From positions 22,543,906 through 22,607,905 of the forward strand of contig OY979717.1 in NCBI GenBank assembly GCA_963855995.1: a stretch of DNA of 64,000 nt. The letters run 5' to 3'. Positions 35,687-51,003 of this stretch are shown here, in pieces; positions within the stretch are counted from its first letter, which is position 1; every line of letters begins with the position of its first letter. The position numbers were made by a program, and so were the translations under genes. The DNA comes from Muricea muricata. Taxonomy: Eukaryota; Cnidaria; Anthozoa; Malacalcyonacea; Plexauridae. The notes beneath the pieces were generated by a model. The model saw only the letters and a list, made by a program, of their open reading frames with translations. It was not told where the DNA came from and made no database searches.

Positions 35687-35744
35687 CTGCAACTTTTGAA
35701 CAGCAAAGCGTTATTAGAATTAATGCAAATCTAACATTCCCCAT
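35687..35744 (-). CDS. Gene 1 exon 1: start codon and signal peptide
   Basis: ATG at 35742..35744 begins MGNVRFALILITLCCSKVA: a short basic n-region, hydrophobic core FALILITLCC and small residues before the likely cleavage site. The donor GCAG|GTAAAT leaves phase 1, matching the CRD exon. It is the only signal-peptide-like exon found upstream of the CRD on this strand, and its use makes the eight-exon sum an exact multiple of three. Confidence 0.65.
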
Positions 35745-35779
35745 TGTGATTCCTGCATATATACAACCACTCCTCGTTG

Positions 35780-35792
35780 TATATTTAAATAG
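35780..35792 (-). promoter_or_regulatory. Candidate TATA-like element of gene 1
   Basis: The minus strand reads CTATTTAAATATA about 36-48 bases upstream of the start codon. Transcription could start within the following 30 bases, giving a very short leader. Sequence match only. Confidence 0.25.
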
Positions 35793-36957
35793 ATTTGCTG
35801 TCAGCAGAAAATTGTACTATGAATCAGTGATGTTATGACAGAGCCTGTCTGATCAGTTATGTTAAAATTGATATGTGAGCAATTACCATTTAAATGAATG
35901 GAATGTCGATAATTAATGTTAAGTATAAAAAATGAAGTGAGACTATTTTGCTATTCAGATTAAACAGATTTCTAAATCCATCAACGTTTTATCAATTGAG
36001 TCCGGGAATTGATTATGATTAGTACACATGAGTTCGCTACCAGTATACGAATGACGAGAGAGAATGGTATATTGTTTCATAATATGGTTCTATACAAGAC
36101 AATTCTTTAAAATTATAACATGTTTTTAAACATATAGTCAGTGCTAAAACTTGCCAGAAGTTTTGGCGTACTTTTGCTATGTTTTTTATTTGCCACAAAG
36201 CATGATTATAGAAACAGTACTCCTTGCAAAAATTGCGTATATCTAAACATCAGGTATATGTAGATAATAAAACGTTGGGAATGGAATTTCCTGGTTACTT
36301 ATAGGCCGCTATTTTTAAACAATTCATATTCAAGCTGCTTATTTCCGCACGAATTTCCACACTGTTAAGAATCTTTTCTTTCAAATTAGTTTCTGTGTAA
36401 TGATGATCGCATTAGTCGCAAATGGAACAAAGTAAGTGATTATTTAATCCAACCAAACTGAGTCGAAGAAACTTATTTGCAATCTCCTGCCAGAAGATAC
36501 CGGATGACTTTAATTTTCTCTCACAGGAAATGGTAAGGTTGACTGGGCTGGTAATGAATCGGAAAGAAATAATTATGATAAAAGCATAGATTCTTCTGTC
36601 TTTCCTGTTAGTCCTAAATAAATTAGCACGCACATACTAAATGTAGGCATTTAACGTTTTCATTCTTCTTAAAAGCTTTATTGACCATGATATAACTACT
36701 GTATTCTAATAAGAACAAAAAACATGAGGGGTAATCTCATAAACATTTAACGAACGGCATATGCATGCGAAACACAATTGTTTCTATAAATGTAATTGAA
36801 GTGACTGTTATAAGTCGATGATTATCCTATTATATTATAATACATGCATGAGATGCAGAAACTTACCCAAACTATGGTAATTCCTAGCATTTTCTTTGTT
36901 TTATAGACAAATATTACAGATCTCGCTTAATTTATGAACTGCCATTAGAGTCTTTAT
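35793..36957. other. Sequence upstream of gene 1, nothing recognised
   Basis: About 1.2 kb of AT-rich DNA with no exon or repeat I could identify; contains the presumed distal promoter region of gene 1. Confidence 0.4.
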
Positions 36958-37050
36958 GTTATTTACCGGATGGGAGGTCCGTACTGGAAAAATATTGAGA
37001 CCGAGACAAAATATTTTTCCAGTACGGACCAACCCGAAACGGTAAATAAC
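36958..37050. mobile_element. Short hairpin MITE
   Basis: 93-bp foldback: GTTATTTACCG and GGTCCGTACTGGAAAAATAT on the left and their complements on the right. Confidence 0.75.
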
Positions 37051-37744
37051 GTTTTTATTTTTTTCTGCGTGATGCATGATTAAACTCTTACAAAAATCCA
37101 GTGTTGCGAACATGCTTTGAGATCAGCTAGTTTGTTACTTTACTTCAATGTTTATTCAAGCATGGCTGACAAACAGCTAAAACGAAGACTATACTTTCTG
37201 TGCTACTGATGTTTTTATACTCAATACGGCAATGAATTTTTTTATTTTATTACATGAGTACAGAGAATTATTCATCGATAAGGCTGTGCGTAATAATCGT
37301 TCCAAATTAGCAATAGCCAATCGGCATCAAGAACGATAAAATTTCACTCGGTGAAAAATCATCGTTCACGGCCTTTGATTGGACGAACGATGTTTTTTCA
37401 CCAGTGAAAATTTATCGTTCAGTGTTCTGATTGGCTGACCCGAACGTGCAACACCTGCTCGCAGGCTAGTGTAAACATGGAGTCTGATTTTACAAGTATT
37501 TTTTAACTCACCGAAAAGAGAGATTTAAGACAATTTCACTGATAAAACAACCACCTAAAATCATAACGACGACATTCGTGGCCTCATTAATTTGAAATAA
37601 ACCTCATGGTTTCATTTTCAGCAAGAAAACAAAGCAATAAATGGTAAGAAATTCCATTTTAATATTTTGCTTGAGTATTTGTTTTTGTCAGTAAGATATA
37701 TCCGTATCTTTATACACTCATCTTTATACTCATATAATAAACAA

Positions 37745-37898
37745 ATTACTTCATGGTTGGTTCGTTTGTACGATTTTTATTATTCACTCGTTGTGAAGGA
37801 TCGCTAAACTCACTCGTTCGCTGCGCTCACTCGTTCGTTTAACGATCCTTCACAACTCGTGAATAAAAATCGTACGCACTCACCAACCATGAAGTAAT
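37745..37898. mobile_element. Hairpin MITE
   Basis: 154-bp foldback: ATTACTTCATGGTTGG, TACGATTTTTATT and TGTGAAGGATCG on the left, complements on the right, loop at about 37803-37835 with repeated CTCACTCGTTCG words. A related CGTTC/GAACG-rich inverted stretch lies just before, at 37325..37435. Confidence 0.8.
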
Positions 37899-39024
37899 CT
37901 CTATTTATCGTTCGTTTTACAAAACTAACAGGGTTGAAATATGCATTTTGACACAAAAAGTTTGATTTTCGATCAGCGAAAATAAGATTTAGTTTTTGAC
38001 AACATTCAATAATAAAATTTTTAGTCCAGGAATCAACTTTAAATTGCAGGTTAGTAGTCAAAGTGTTACTAAACAATATTATTTTTGGGTTTTTGTATGT
38101 TTCACTGTTTATTTCAAAGTGTGCTTTTTACTTTTGGATGAGTACCGTGTATGATATGTACGCCGGCATTTACATGTACGGCTTTGCTTGGCTTTGTTTG
38201 TAAAATTTTGTTATAAATTCTGCGGTTTTTTTCGTTGTTTCAAGTAAATTTTAATCTTCAAAAGACATCTGCTGAAGTCGATTCAGTGTGTTTCCTATCT
38301 TTAATTTTGTTAGATTGTTTTTTGGCTTTTAGACACTTTTATTCAAGTTCAACAATCAGCTCCAGTCCTTGGCATGTTTTAAAAAATAACTCTTTTCGCC
38401 CGCGGGCCAAAATATCGTAAAAAGCCGCCCGCTCGTGCAGCCAATCAAATTGCAGGAAATCACAAAATAACTCTAGTCGTGCACAAATAAAAAATAAATC
38501 TGCAATAAACATATCTTTGTTTAAGGATCGTGAACGTATTAGAGATATTGATCTGCGTTTCCTTGTGTAGGGTGCTAGGTCATCTTACCGGAAATGCATC
38601 GAACATGACGGACAAATTATTTTTCGAAAACGGCATTTTTCATTATTTCTAAAACAGCGAACACGCGCCAATAAGTTAATAAAACAAGCAACAGCAACTG
38701 AAGTTAGTGTCTGAGATTACTGTCATTTAAAGCAAGTATATTCTGCTTTTTTATTTAAGGACGTGCTTTCCTCGTATTCAGCTATTATCTGCGAACCTTA
38801 AATAGGGTGAACTTGCGTTAGTGTGATAAAACATCGGATAGAAAAGGTATGTTAGTTTTTACCTTTAATAATCGAATATTGTATTTAGTTTCAGTCGGCT
38901 TATACGTTTGGCTTTTACGTTCACTATCACGCGCGCACTAACAGGGATAATTGCAACTTCACAGACAGGGTCTTCAACTTACCCCGGGCGCTGCGACGAA
39001 GGCCCTGGTTCAGGCTTGTGATGA

Positions 39025-39028
<4 letters not shown>
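37899..39028. other. Intergenic sequence, nothing recognised
   Basis: About 1.1 kb without a supported gene or repeat, ending at a long (TA)n tract. Confidence 0.4.
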
Positions 39029-40453
<1,425 letters not shown>

Positions 40454-40456
<3 letters not shown>

Positions 40457-41601
40457 CAAACATCATCAACGAGAAAAACATCATCATCCAGGCAAAGAGC
40501 TCAGTGTTGTTTAGCCAAAATAAAACATGGTGCAAGAAAACATCAAGTTCACTCTTCGACGTAACGATGGGCAGTTTCGACGGCGCCGAAACATGTGAAT
40601 TGGTAGGTTTGTACCTACTATCCAAGTTACCACCAGAATACAGCACTGATGTTGGTCTATACAGAGATGACGGCTAGGCGGCTCTTGATAAATCCCCAAA
40701 AGAAATTGAAAATATTAAAAAACACATCTGTAAAATTTTCAACGACCACAACCTTAAGCTCACAATAGAAGCAAACAAGAAATGCGTCAATTTCCTTGAT
40801 ATCACCCTAGACCTACGATCTGCATCCTACAAACCGTACATGAAACCTGGTAACACCCCGCAATATGTCCACCGCAACAGTAATCACCCACCATCAATAT
40901 TACGTTCCGTGCCTGAAGCCATAAACAAACGATTATCGAATATATCATCAGATAAGAATGCTTTCGATTCAGCCGTTCCACCTTACCATGAAGCTCTGCA
41001 AAAAAGTGGTTACAACTTCAAATTACAATACAACCCTCAACCGTCAAAACCTAAACGATCCAGAAGTAGAAATATAATATGGTTCAATCCACCCTACAAT
41101 TCCACAGTTAGCACGAATATTGGCTATAAGTTTCTTCAAGCCGTCGATGATTGCTTCACACCCGACCATCCTTTACGCAAAATATTTAACAGAAACACTC
41201 TAAAATTAAGCTACAGCTGCATGCCTAACGTTAAATCCATAATCTCTAGCCACAACAAATCTGTACTCAAGGACCAATCAGTCACATCAGCAAGTCAAGT
41301 AGACAAAGATTGCAACTGCCGAAAGAAAGATACCTACCCTCTCTCTGGTAAATGCTTAACAACGAACGTGGTTTACCAGGCAACAGTCACCAGAGATGAC
41401 ACAAACGAGCAAGAAACTTACGTAGGACATACAGAGTGCCAATTTAAGACGAGATATAACGGCCACACCAGTTCTTTTCGAAACGCGAAATACAAGCACG
41501 CCACAGAACTGAGTAAACATGTCTGGAACCTCAACGATAAGAATGTAAAATACTCTATTAAGTGGAGGGTACTTGCAAGATGCAATAGCTATTCGAACTA
41601 A
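40454..41601 (+). pseudogene. Penelope-like element: RT C-terminal half and GIY-YIG endonuclease
   Basis: The plus frame begins in the RT palm ([34 protein letters not shown]) and carries the catalytic motif VGLYRDDG, immediately followed by an in-frame TAG where the family normally has a hydrophobic residue. After the stop it continues without interruption: [89 protein letters not shown] and the endonuclease ETYVGHTECQFKTRYNGH ... RVLARCNSYSN, ending at TAA 41599..41601. It is 5'-truncated within the RT. The single stop and near-identity to the opposite arm imply a recent insertion. Confidence 0.85.
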
Positions 41602-41945
41602 ACCAAACGATGCCATCTGTGTTTGCATGAGAAATATATTATAATATACCACCCTAAACTTGCCTCTCTGAACTCTAGAAACGAACTTTTATCTAAATGT
41701 AGACACCGAAATAAATTCCTCTTGAGCTATAAGTGATTTCCTAACAGATAACAATGTAACATAACCTTTTTAATCTCAACGTAGTGACGTCAAACATGTA
41801 TATAGTATACCCTAGGCAACGAAACGCGCTAATATTCAAATTCACCTGATGAGTGTAACAGGGTTCTCCCTGTTATACGAAACAAATTTGTAGTGAATTA
41901 AAATCTAAATGTAATATTTCAAGTTTGTTTTTTTCTTATTCTTAT
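40802..41945 (+). repeat. Right arm of the 1144-bp inverted repeat
   Basis: Same length as the left arm with no net indel. Arms begin TCACCCTAGACCTACG and end AAGTTTG...CTTATTCTTAT; the 345-bp spacer (40457..40801) belongs to the plus copy only. Contains the 3' UTR of the element, including ACAGGGTTCTCCCTGT near 41858. Confidence 0.9.
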
Positions 41946-42033
41946 TTGCTCTACTATTGTATTGAGCACTGTGTCTATACATGATTCACAAATTGTTTAT
42001 ATTCTATGTATACATGATTCACAAATGGTTTAT

Positions 42034-42038
<5 letters not shown>

Positions 42039-42128
<90 letters not shown>
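42039..42128. repeat. (TA)n microsatellite
   Basis: About 90 bp of uninterrupted TA, preceded by a duplicated block (ATACATGATTCACAAA at 41977 and 42009). Confidence 0.95.
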
Positions 42129-42131
<3 letters not shown>

Positions 42132-42298
42132 ACATACTTGTGCCTTTATCCGGGGTATATAAATATATATATATATTTATAATATAGCATTTGTTAATCC
42201 TGAACGCTGATTGGCTAAGAGCCGTGTTGATATAACTCTATGTCAACACGGAAAATTTCCCGCCACTCTTCTGTTGAAGTTCTTTGTGCTATATTATA

Positions 42299-44025
<1,727 letters not shown>

Positions 44026-44029
44026 GTAG

Positions 44030-44604
44030 ATTAAGGTGTTATCTAGGGGATAAATTTCAATTGAAAAAAGATATAGATGAATTTGGACGGCAACTTAAGT
44101 TGAAATATTACTTTGATAAAGTTGATAAATCTATGGATACCGTTAAGAATAGAAGATTTAAGGACAAATCGAAATGGGTACCGGAGGTTAACGAACCCAT
44201 GTTGGATTTGTTTTTAAAGAATTTAGAATTTGAGTTATTTTCCATCAAGGAAAGCGGTCATAATTATTCTAATTTAAGTTATTTGGAGCGAAGAGCGCTT
44301 AGGAATTTAAAAGAGTCATCAGATATTGTTATTAAAAAAGCCGATAAAGGTTCAGCTGTTGTAGTATGGGGTTTAGAAGAATATCGTAAGGAAGCGTATC
44401 GTCATTTAAAAGATGAGAAGGTTTATGAAAAAGTTTTGGATAATCCTTTAAATAAAACTATTGCTCTCATTGATGGGAAATTACAGAATTATGCTGGAGA
44501 GGGTAAAATCACTCAGGCAAATTTGAAGTATCTTAAGGGAGAGAGTTTAAATTTGGGAAGGTTTTATTTGCTTCCCAAAATTCATGAAAGCTTAGTTGAG
44601 GTGC
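44030..44604 (+). pseudogene. Penelope-like element, inverted 5' half: N-terminal RT region
   Basis: Plus strand, back to back with the 3' half. It reads FGRQLKLKYYFDKV, NLSYLERRALRNLKESSDIV, IKKADKGSAVVVWGLEEYRK and LNLGRFYLLPKIHES. The KADKGSAVVV and GRFYLLPKIH motifs are the Penelope RT fingers region. It stops exactly where unrelated minus-strand Penelope sequence (44605 on) begins. Together with 42592..44025 it covers one element, with the middle (palm motif A) missing and the 5' half flipped. Confidence 0.8.
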
Positions 44605-44925
44605 CGGGTAGCCACGAGTTGAAGGAACTTTTTGCTATGTTTGTCTTGACGTTCATGCTGTACGGGGGGTTAAACCATATCACTTTTCGCTTTATTTTCT
44701 GGCTTTCCTGCTTGGCGGCTGTCTCAGGTGGTTGAAATTCGATTTTTTCTCGGTATCCACTGGCTTTCAAGGCGTCGTTGTAGTACGGTGCGGCTTGATC
44801 AAATATTTCTTTAGATGACGAAATTCCAGAAACGCGTTTGCTGATATTTTTGGGTAGCTGTTTAGGGATACCTAGTGGGTGGTTTGAGCTTGCATTAATG
44901 TAGAGAGGGTTGTCGTTGGGTTTCA
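44605..44925 (-). pseudogene. Third Penelope-like fragment
   Basis: Minus-strand frame reads NDNPLYINASSNHPLGIPKQ, KEIFDQAAPYYNDALKASGY and VIWFNPPYSMNVKTNIAKS, the RT C-terminal region equivalent to 40860-41140, but about half the residues differ, so it is another lineage. Truncated at both ends. Confidence 0.8.
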
Positions 44926-45835
44926 AAAAATTTGACCAAAAAACTTTTGAGAAAAAAATTTTAAAAAAAAATTTTAAAAAAAATTTGACAAAAAAATTTT
45001 GAAAAACTTTGACCAAAAAAATTTCAAAAAATTTTTAAATTGGAAAAAAATTTAAAAAAAAAGTTTGACCAAAAAAGTTCAAAAAGAAATTGGAAAAAAA
45101 TTTTTGACAAAAAATTTTGGAAAATATTTTGACAAAAAAATTTTCAAAAAATTTGACCAAAAAAATTTTGAGAAAAAAATTTTTAAAAAAATTTTGGCTA
45201 AAAAAATCTCAAAAATTGGAAAAAAAGTTTTGACAAAAAATTTTGGTAAAATTTTGAGAAAAAAATTTTGACAAAAAATTTTCGAAAAAATTTGACAAAA
45301 AAATTTTGGAAAAAAGTTTTGAAAAAAACTTTGACCAAAAAAATTTCAAAAAATTTTGAAATTGGAAAACAATTTTAAAAAAAATTTGACCAAAAAAGTT
45401 AAAAAAAAAATTGGAAAAAAAATTTTTGATAAAACATTTTGGAAAATATTTATGGGCGCGATTTGTAAAAAAATTATCAATGTCGAAAATGTGTAGATTT
45501 TTCATTATTTACCTAAATAATTCATTATTTACAAAAAATGCGTTACTGTTTGTTAAATAATCCATAGATTATTTGAAACTAATCCACACATTATTTACAA
45601 ACTATCTTGGAAACATTTCATTATTTGTAAATAATTAAGACAAGGATTGAAAAAAAATTTTGAAAAAAACTTTGACGAAAAAAATTTCAAAAAATTTTGA
45701 AATTGGAAAAAAATTTAGAAAAAAAATTGACCAAAAAAGTTCAAAAAAAATTGGAAAAAATTTTTGATAAAACATTTTGGAAAATATTTGACAAAAAAAT
45801 TTTCAAAAAATTTTCGAAAAAATTTTGAAAATATT
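44926..45835. repeat. Degenerate A/T-rich repeat field (TTTGACCAAAAAA-type)
   Basis: Two blocks (44926-45440 and 45640-45835) of short, irregular repeats of words like TTTTGACAAAAAATTTT and TTTGACCAAAAAAGTT. They yield Lys/Asn/Phe-rich pseudo-frames. The intervening 45480-45620 and following 45836-46110 segments are rich in ATTATTTACAAA and AAATAATC words. Origin unclear. Confidence 0.85.
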
Positions 45836-46110
45836 CCACACATTATTTACAAACAATCTTGGAAACATTTCATTATTTGTAAATAAGACAAGGATTGTTC
45901 GCAAATAATGCTTCGCTGTTTTATATAATAAATGGAATTTTTAATAAATAATCTATTATAATTTAAATATAAATAATAAATTGTTTATTTAGACGAAATA
46001 AATTATACAAGAAATAATCCATTTCACTTATTCATAATAAATGGATTATTTAGCAAATAATCGATTATTTATCTAAATAATAAATGGCTTATTTAGAATG
46101 AAACGAATTA

Positions 46111-47837
46111 TATAATATATAATTTTTTTTACCCTGAACCGCACGCCGCCCGCCAAATGTAAAAAAATACGGCGACCAACCAAGTCAGCAGGCCGGTAGA
46201 TGTGCAGCCAAAACAAAATACCGGGGGGAGTAAACCAAAGCAAAAATAGCAGGAATTATTTTCCTGCATCGATTTTCATTGTTTGTCGAACAAATTATTG
46301 TCGTCAGTCGTCGAACGCCAAACCTCAGATATGAATAATTCATCAACATCGCCAACAAATTGTCAGTCAGGTCTTGAGCCAGATTGCAAGGCTCATTGAA
46401 AGTGTAAGCTCTGATACACGGAATTGTGGCCAAGATGCTTCCGTCTGTTTCGGTTTAGGATTGCTTGGAACTAGATTTGACCATAATCAGTTGGGTGAGG
46501 ACATCATAAAGTCCGAGGAGCCCGATCTCTGTTGCACGAAGAAGTGTGTGATATAAACTCTACGTAAGTCGTCGAATATTTTACGAATTTATACACGACT
46601 CGGTAGTGCTGAGAGGCTGATATTAAATCTGTCCACAAGCATTTGAAATTATATGAAAACTAACTTCATATCCGTAAGTTAGAGGTGTTGAAGTAGCGCT
46701 CTAGTGTTTCGAAATATTTGTATTGTACAATGCTTGTGGACCGCTTTCTATAATTTCTTGTTTTCGCCTGGGGGCATGGGTCACGCTAAAATTTTTCACA
46801 ATTGCTCATAATTCCTTATGGTTGTAGCATATTTCGCTCTCATTCAAAAGGCTTTAGATGAAGTGTTGCAAAGCGTTCAAATCGAAAAATTGAAGTTACA
46901 GGTACTTTCTTATTAAATGCCTAATGTGTAACACTTTAGAACAAATTTACTCGATTTCAAATTTTAATGTAATAAGCAGTGCGCCAAAAATGATATCTCA
47001 AAATGTATTTAACCAATTGACTTGAAATTTTTGGTGAAGCTTTTTAAGATAACTATATATGCTATGAACGAGTATTTTTTTTATTGGAGATATACTTTTG
47101 ACATAATTGCCATTTTTCTGTTGAAAAAGGCAGGAAAATCTTGGCGATATTAATCTCTTTCAAAAAAACTAACTAAAACTCAATATTTTGCAAAGATCCT
47201 GGTTCACAGCATGGATGTGACATTGTAGTATCTATTTGTACCACTTTTAGATATTTATCATGTTTTGTTCTTTTGTAATCCTTTTTGGCGTGACACCATT
47301 TTTTCACCATTGGGGGTAATTATTTTGGTAACCATGGCAATGGTGACTGTAGAAACTATGCCATTGCTTATTATTTTATGACAGAAGTAGTTCTATGTAA
47401 ATAAAACAATGAAATATCTTATTTTAAAAAAAGTTGTTCACTTGTGGTGTACCACCTTAAGGCGTCTGGCACATGCATCCCCCTGATTAAAATGTCTGGC
47501 AATGCCGAGTTATTACTCGTGGCATTTGCACCATGTTTCATCGGGTTTCCTTCCCAGTAGCTCAATTTTGAACCATTAAAAATATGCCCCCCCTGACTCA
47601 GTCCACCAATGACAGTCCGGCAGACATTCATTTCCAGATACCACTAGGTACATAGATCATTAGCATATGTATTTAAATTGGTTACCTTTTCAACTAACCT
47701 CACATCCCTGGGCTCCCGGTCTATATTTTGGCAAATTTTATCAGAAAATAGTTTTACAGCAGCTGAAAGCAGCTGGGAAATTTGCCACCGCTGTGCAAAA
47801 ATATCGTTGGCGGCTGAACACAAAATGTAATTAGCAT
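46111..47837. other. Intergenic sequence, nothing firmly recognised
   Basis: Several short open frames of 60-80 codons occur on both strands (for example minus 47419..47631 and 47644..47871) but none shows a domain, good splice borders or a homologue I can name. Confidence 0.4.
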
Positions 47838-49353
47838 AACAGCTGGGCATTTTGTACGGAGCATGCGCCAAATTTAGCGCGCAATCCCTGGGGCGAAAGA
47901 GTGAAATTCAATATGGTGGCGTATTAATAGAGTGTTTTCTGGATTTGCCTGGCTTCAATACTCATAGAACGACCACTTAATGAACAAAAATACTTTAATA
48001 TTTAATGAAAAACGTTAACCGACCCATCACAAAGGTTTTAACTTAAAAATTTATTATTTTGCTTTATTATTTTGCTTTTATGCTATGAATACAGACAAGC
48101 TCGTACTTTTTGAAAATTCAGTCAATGAATATTACCCATCATTTGTCCAGTCCAAGTAGATACGGATTAAAAACATAGGTATACAAGCTAGAAATACATT
48201 GTTGACTGGTTTGGAAGACTTAAGCAATTGTTATTACAAATAAAGCATAAAATAAATTATAATAAAAATAGATGTAATTTAATTTAAAAGACTTTCATTA
48301 CTTTATCAGGGTGCAAGCAACATTGCATCAAATTTTCATTTACAATAAGTGAATATATAGCTATTATGTGACTAGAAAGAGGAAGCAAAATATTATGAGA
48401 TTACTGGATGTTAATGATTTGGGTAAAAAAAACATATCATGCGCATTTTTCCCAGCATGCCCACTAACTTTACCAGGACACTTGATATGAAAAGATAATT
48501 TTAGGGCATATTTCAGATAAAGGCAATAGTCAAACCTTTGAGATATTTGCATTTATATACCATGTCACTACAGGGTTTCACAAGGCAAACATGCCTGTGT
48601 TAAACAGTACCACGAGACTTCTAAATTTGAACAAATCAGTACAGCACTTCCTATATCATAACAGCAATACTTGATTCTCTTCAACATCATTTTGATGCTA
48701 TTTCTACTTTATAATAAGCCAATAGTGGAGCAATTTAAATAACATGTCATCACATGTTATCTGCACTACAGCAAATGCATTTGTTGATTGCCATATCTGG
48801 CGCATTTTTCCTATGAATGGTTCAAGCTTTAATAGAACAAAGTAGGATTTAACTTTCATAAAACCCAATTTTTAATTAAAGGCAACGGCTATACTCTGCG
48901 AATCTACAAGGGGAATATATGTAATTTTCTTCAAATTGTGTATTTTCAGACACTTATGATTCCTGATAAGGTAGAACAAACAACTTACTGAGCATATCTG
49001 TGGAATAAACAGTTACTAAGCATCTACCAACAGTAAAATGAGAACACCAGCTTTTTCCCATGTAGTTAAACCCTGCCTCTGAAATTCTGACCATGAGTGG
49101 AAAATATCCATTTGTCGCCAATTTCCAAATAGCATTTCTTCGCACGTTTCCACTCGATTACGCTGTTATATCGTTGCATACAAACAATGTGACTTATTTT
49201 GTAGAGAAACGTCTTATTTTCCATGAAGTAATCAACAAGAGACTTTTGAAAATTATCTCAAAATACGTGTTTTCATTGTTCGAAAAAAAAGAATTAAGTT
49301 CAAGAAATGCGCCCGCGCTATTTTAGACAGCGACAACAAAATGCCCAGCTGTT
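47838..49353. mobile_element. 1.5-kb DNA transposon with 9-bp target duplication
   Basis: Starts AACAGCTGGGCATTTTGT and ends with the exact complement, both flanked by AATTAGCAT (47829..47837 and 49354..49362). Subterminal text stays loosely inverted-repeat (TTTAGCGCGC versus its partner). A 9-bp duplication suggests a Mutator-like element; if the first base of the repeat belongs to the element, 8 bp (hAT) is possible. No transposase frame seen, so non-autonomous. Confidence 0.75.
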
Positions 49354-51003
49354 AATTAGCATATTATTTGCGAAATTCAGATTGGTTTCAGAGGTGCTCG
49401 GAATTTAGTTTCTTTGACGAGCCAGTTATAATTTTGTTCACAATTTTTCATTGGTTTCAGTAAAGGTCTGCTGTCAGTTAATCATATTTTGAAGTGATGA
49501 CATCGTCTGTTGAAGCAAATTTCCAAACTTTGACACGTGAGTGGGTTGCCAAGAATTAAGCGCGATGTTGAATTTACGTTTGACTTAACACTGAAAAATT
49601 TAGCTTTTGCTCCAAAAAGATATTTGTTTCCTGTTACTTCCAATATGTTTATGTTCCTTTTGAAACCATTTTTTTTGTTTTATAAATTCCGCTCATGGCC
49701 AATAGTTTGTTGTGAAACTCGCTACCGGAAAAGTACTTTAAATTACGGTTGTTGTTGAAATGGTCGTGAAAGTGATAAAACATTTAAAGGACATTGGCAA
49801 TAGATTTTTTTATTCTTTGTATCTATTACACATACGTACGGAATACTTAATTACGTATTTTCACTTGTCCATCGCGTTTAGTTGCTTAGAAATATCGTAA
49901 AACTTTCTACCTTCGTCGGCCATCTTGAAAAAAAAACGGGTATGCTAATTTATGCGGAAATAAATTTGTGACGTGAGGTGCAGGGGAACGAAATAATATC
50001 AATATACGATAGTATTAGAACAACTACATTCTAAGACGATTTTGATCCAAAAAATACAGATGAACCCCAATTTTTTTTTGTATAACTGCGTAAGTATTTA
50101 GTGCCACTACTGTACTATGTGTTTCATCTGTGTTTCTAAAATAAATGCGTTGAATTCGACGGTAAAAGCACTTTCATCACCGGTACTATGCCAATTAATT
50201 GATATGCGCGCGTACTTTGTAGACTTTTATCATACCCTTATCGGCGGTCAGGGCTACTCTGTGACGGCTGTGATGTGCTATGACTAATTACCAGACGCTA
50301 AATGTTTATCTGTTCTGTTGATGTAACGTTATAATTTGGGCGCTTTTACAATGTTGCGGGCATCAACAGGATGTAGCTCAAAATATCAGGTCAAGTTCAA
50401 TTTTTACCGTTTGTAATATATACAGATACAACTTATGTTTATTCATTATTTATAGCTCTGAGGATGTAGCTCATTGAACACTATTGTCTAATACAGTAAT
50501 AGCTACTAGCTATATATAGTAACGACTGAGTACAATATGTTTTAATTCTTTGCATTCGCGTTATATAAACACCTTCATTATTGCTTGCTTGGAGGTCATT
50601 TAGTAGGTGTGTAACGTACGAGACTCTCAAATAACACACTAATACTTCCATTTAGAATCTGTTTTGTTTATGATAACTTCTCTACATTTGTACTCAAGCC
50701 GTCTAGAGCGTTTACTATGACTTTGCATGATTTACATATGACCACGCGCAAATAATGGCAATGCGAATTCGTTGTAGTAGCTATTAACATAATCGTTACA
50801 GGTCACACATAGAATAGCGTCAGTTCTACGGACCTCCTAGGTTTTTGCTGGAAATCCTTCGCACTAGTTCGGTTAAACTGTCAGAATCTCCCGTTCGCTG
50901 ATTCAACAACAACAATGGGGACTGTATTTCGTTTTTTCTTATTTTCGTTTATTCAACACAACATTTACAACCAATTCAATATAGCATTACAAACACAATC
51001 TGA

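Larger units (their letters stand above)
2096..35744 (-). other. Gene 1: Fz CRD-kringle-TSP1x3 single-pass receptor, kinase-less (whole gene span)
   Basis: Eight exons with GT/AG borders assemble in one frame: 35687..35744, 24755..25255, 5691..5933, 3887..4063, 3622..3798, 3197..3376, 2272..2397, 2096..2133. Their sum is exactly 1500 bases, a 499-residue protein. Predicted order by residue: signal peptide 1-19, frizzled CRD about 30-180, kringle 187-267, TSP1 repeats 268-326, 327-385 and 386-445, transmembrane segment about 469-484, basic tail 485-499. All six internal exons are multiples of three and phase 1-1, the pattern of shuffled extracellular modules. Fz CRD followed by kringle is typical of ROR and MuSK receptors, where the CRD binds Wnt ligands; here TSP1 repeats follow and no kinase is present. 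Likely a cell-surface Wnt or matrix-binding protein, co-receptor or decoy (inference). Introns of 18.8 and 10.4 kb are filled with transposons. Least certain are the TM exon start, the last exon and the CRD acceptor. Confidence 0.72.

Noticed and set aside
46374-46556. Plus-strand 60-codon frame with several cysteines (CFGLGLLG, CCTKKC)
   Set aside because: No signal peptide, splice context or family match; short frames of this size are expected by chance.
47419-47871. Two adjacent minus-strand frames of about 70 codons
   Set aside because: Weak protein-like composition only; no recognised domain, and the second overlaps the end of a DNA transposon.
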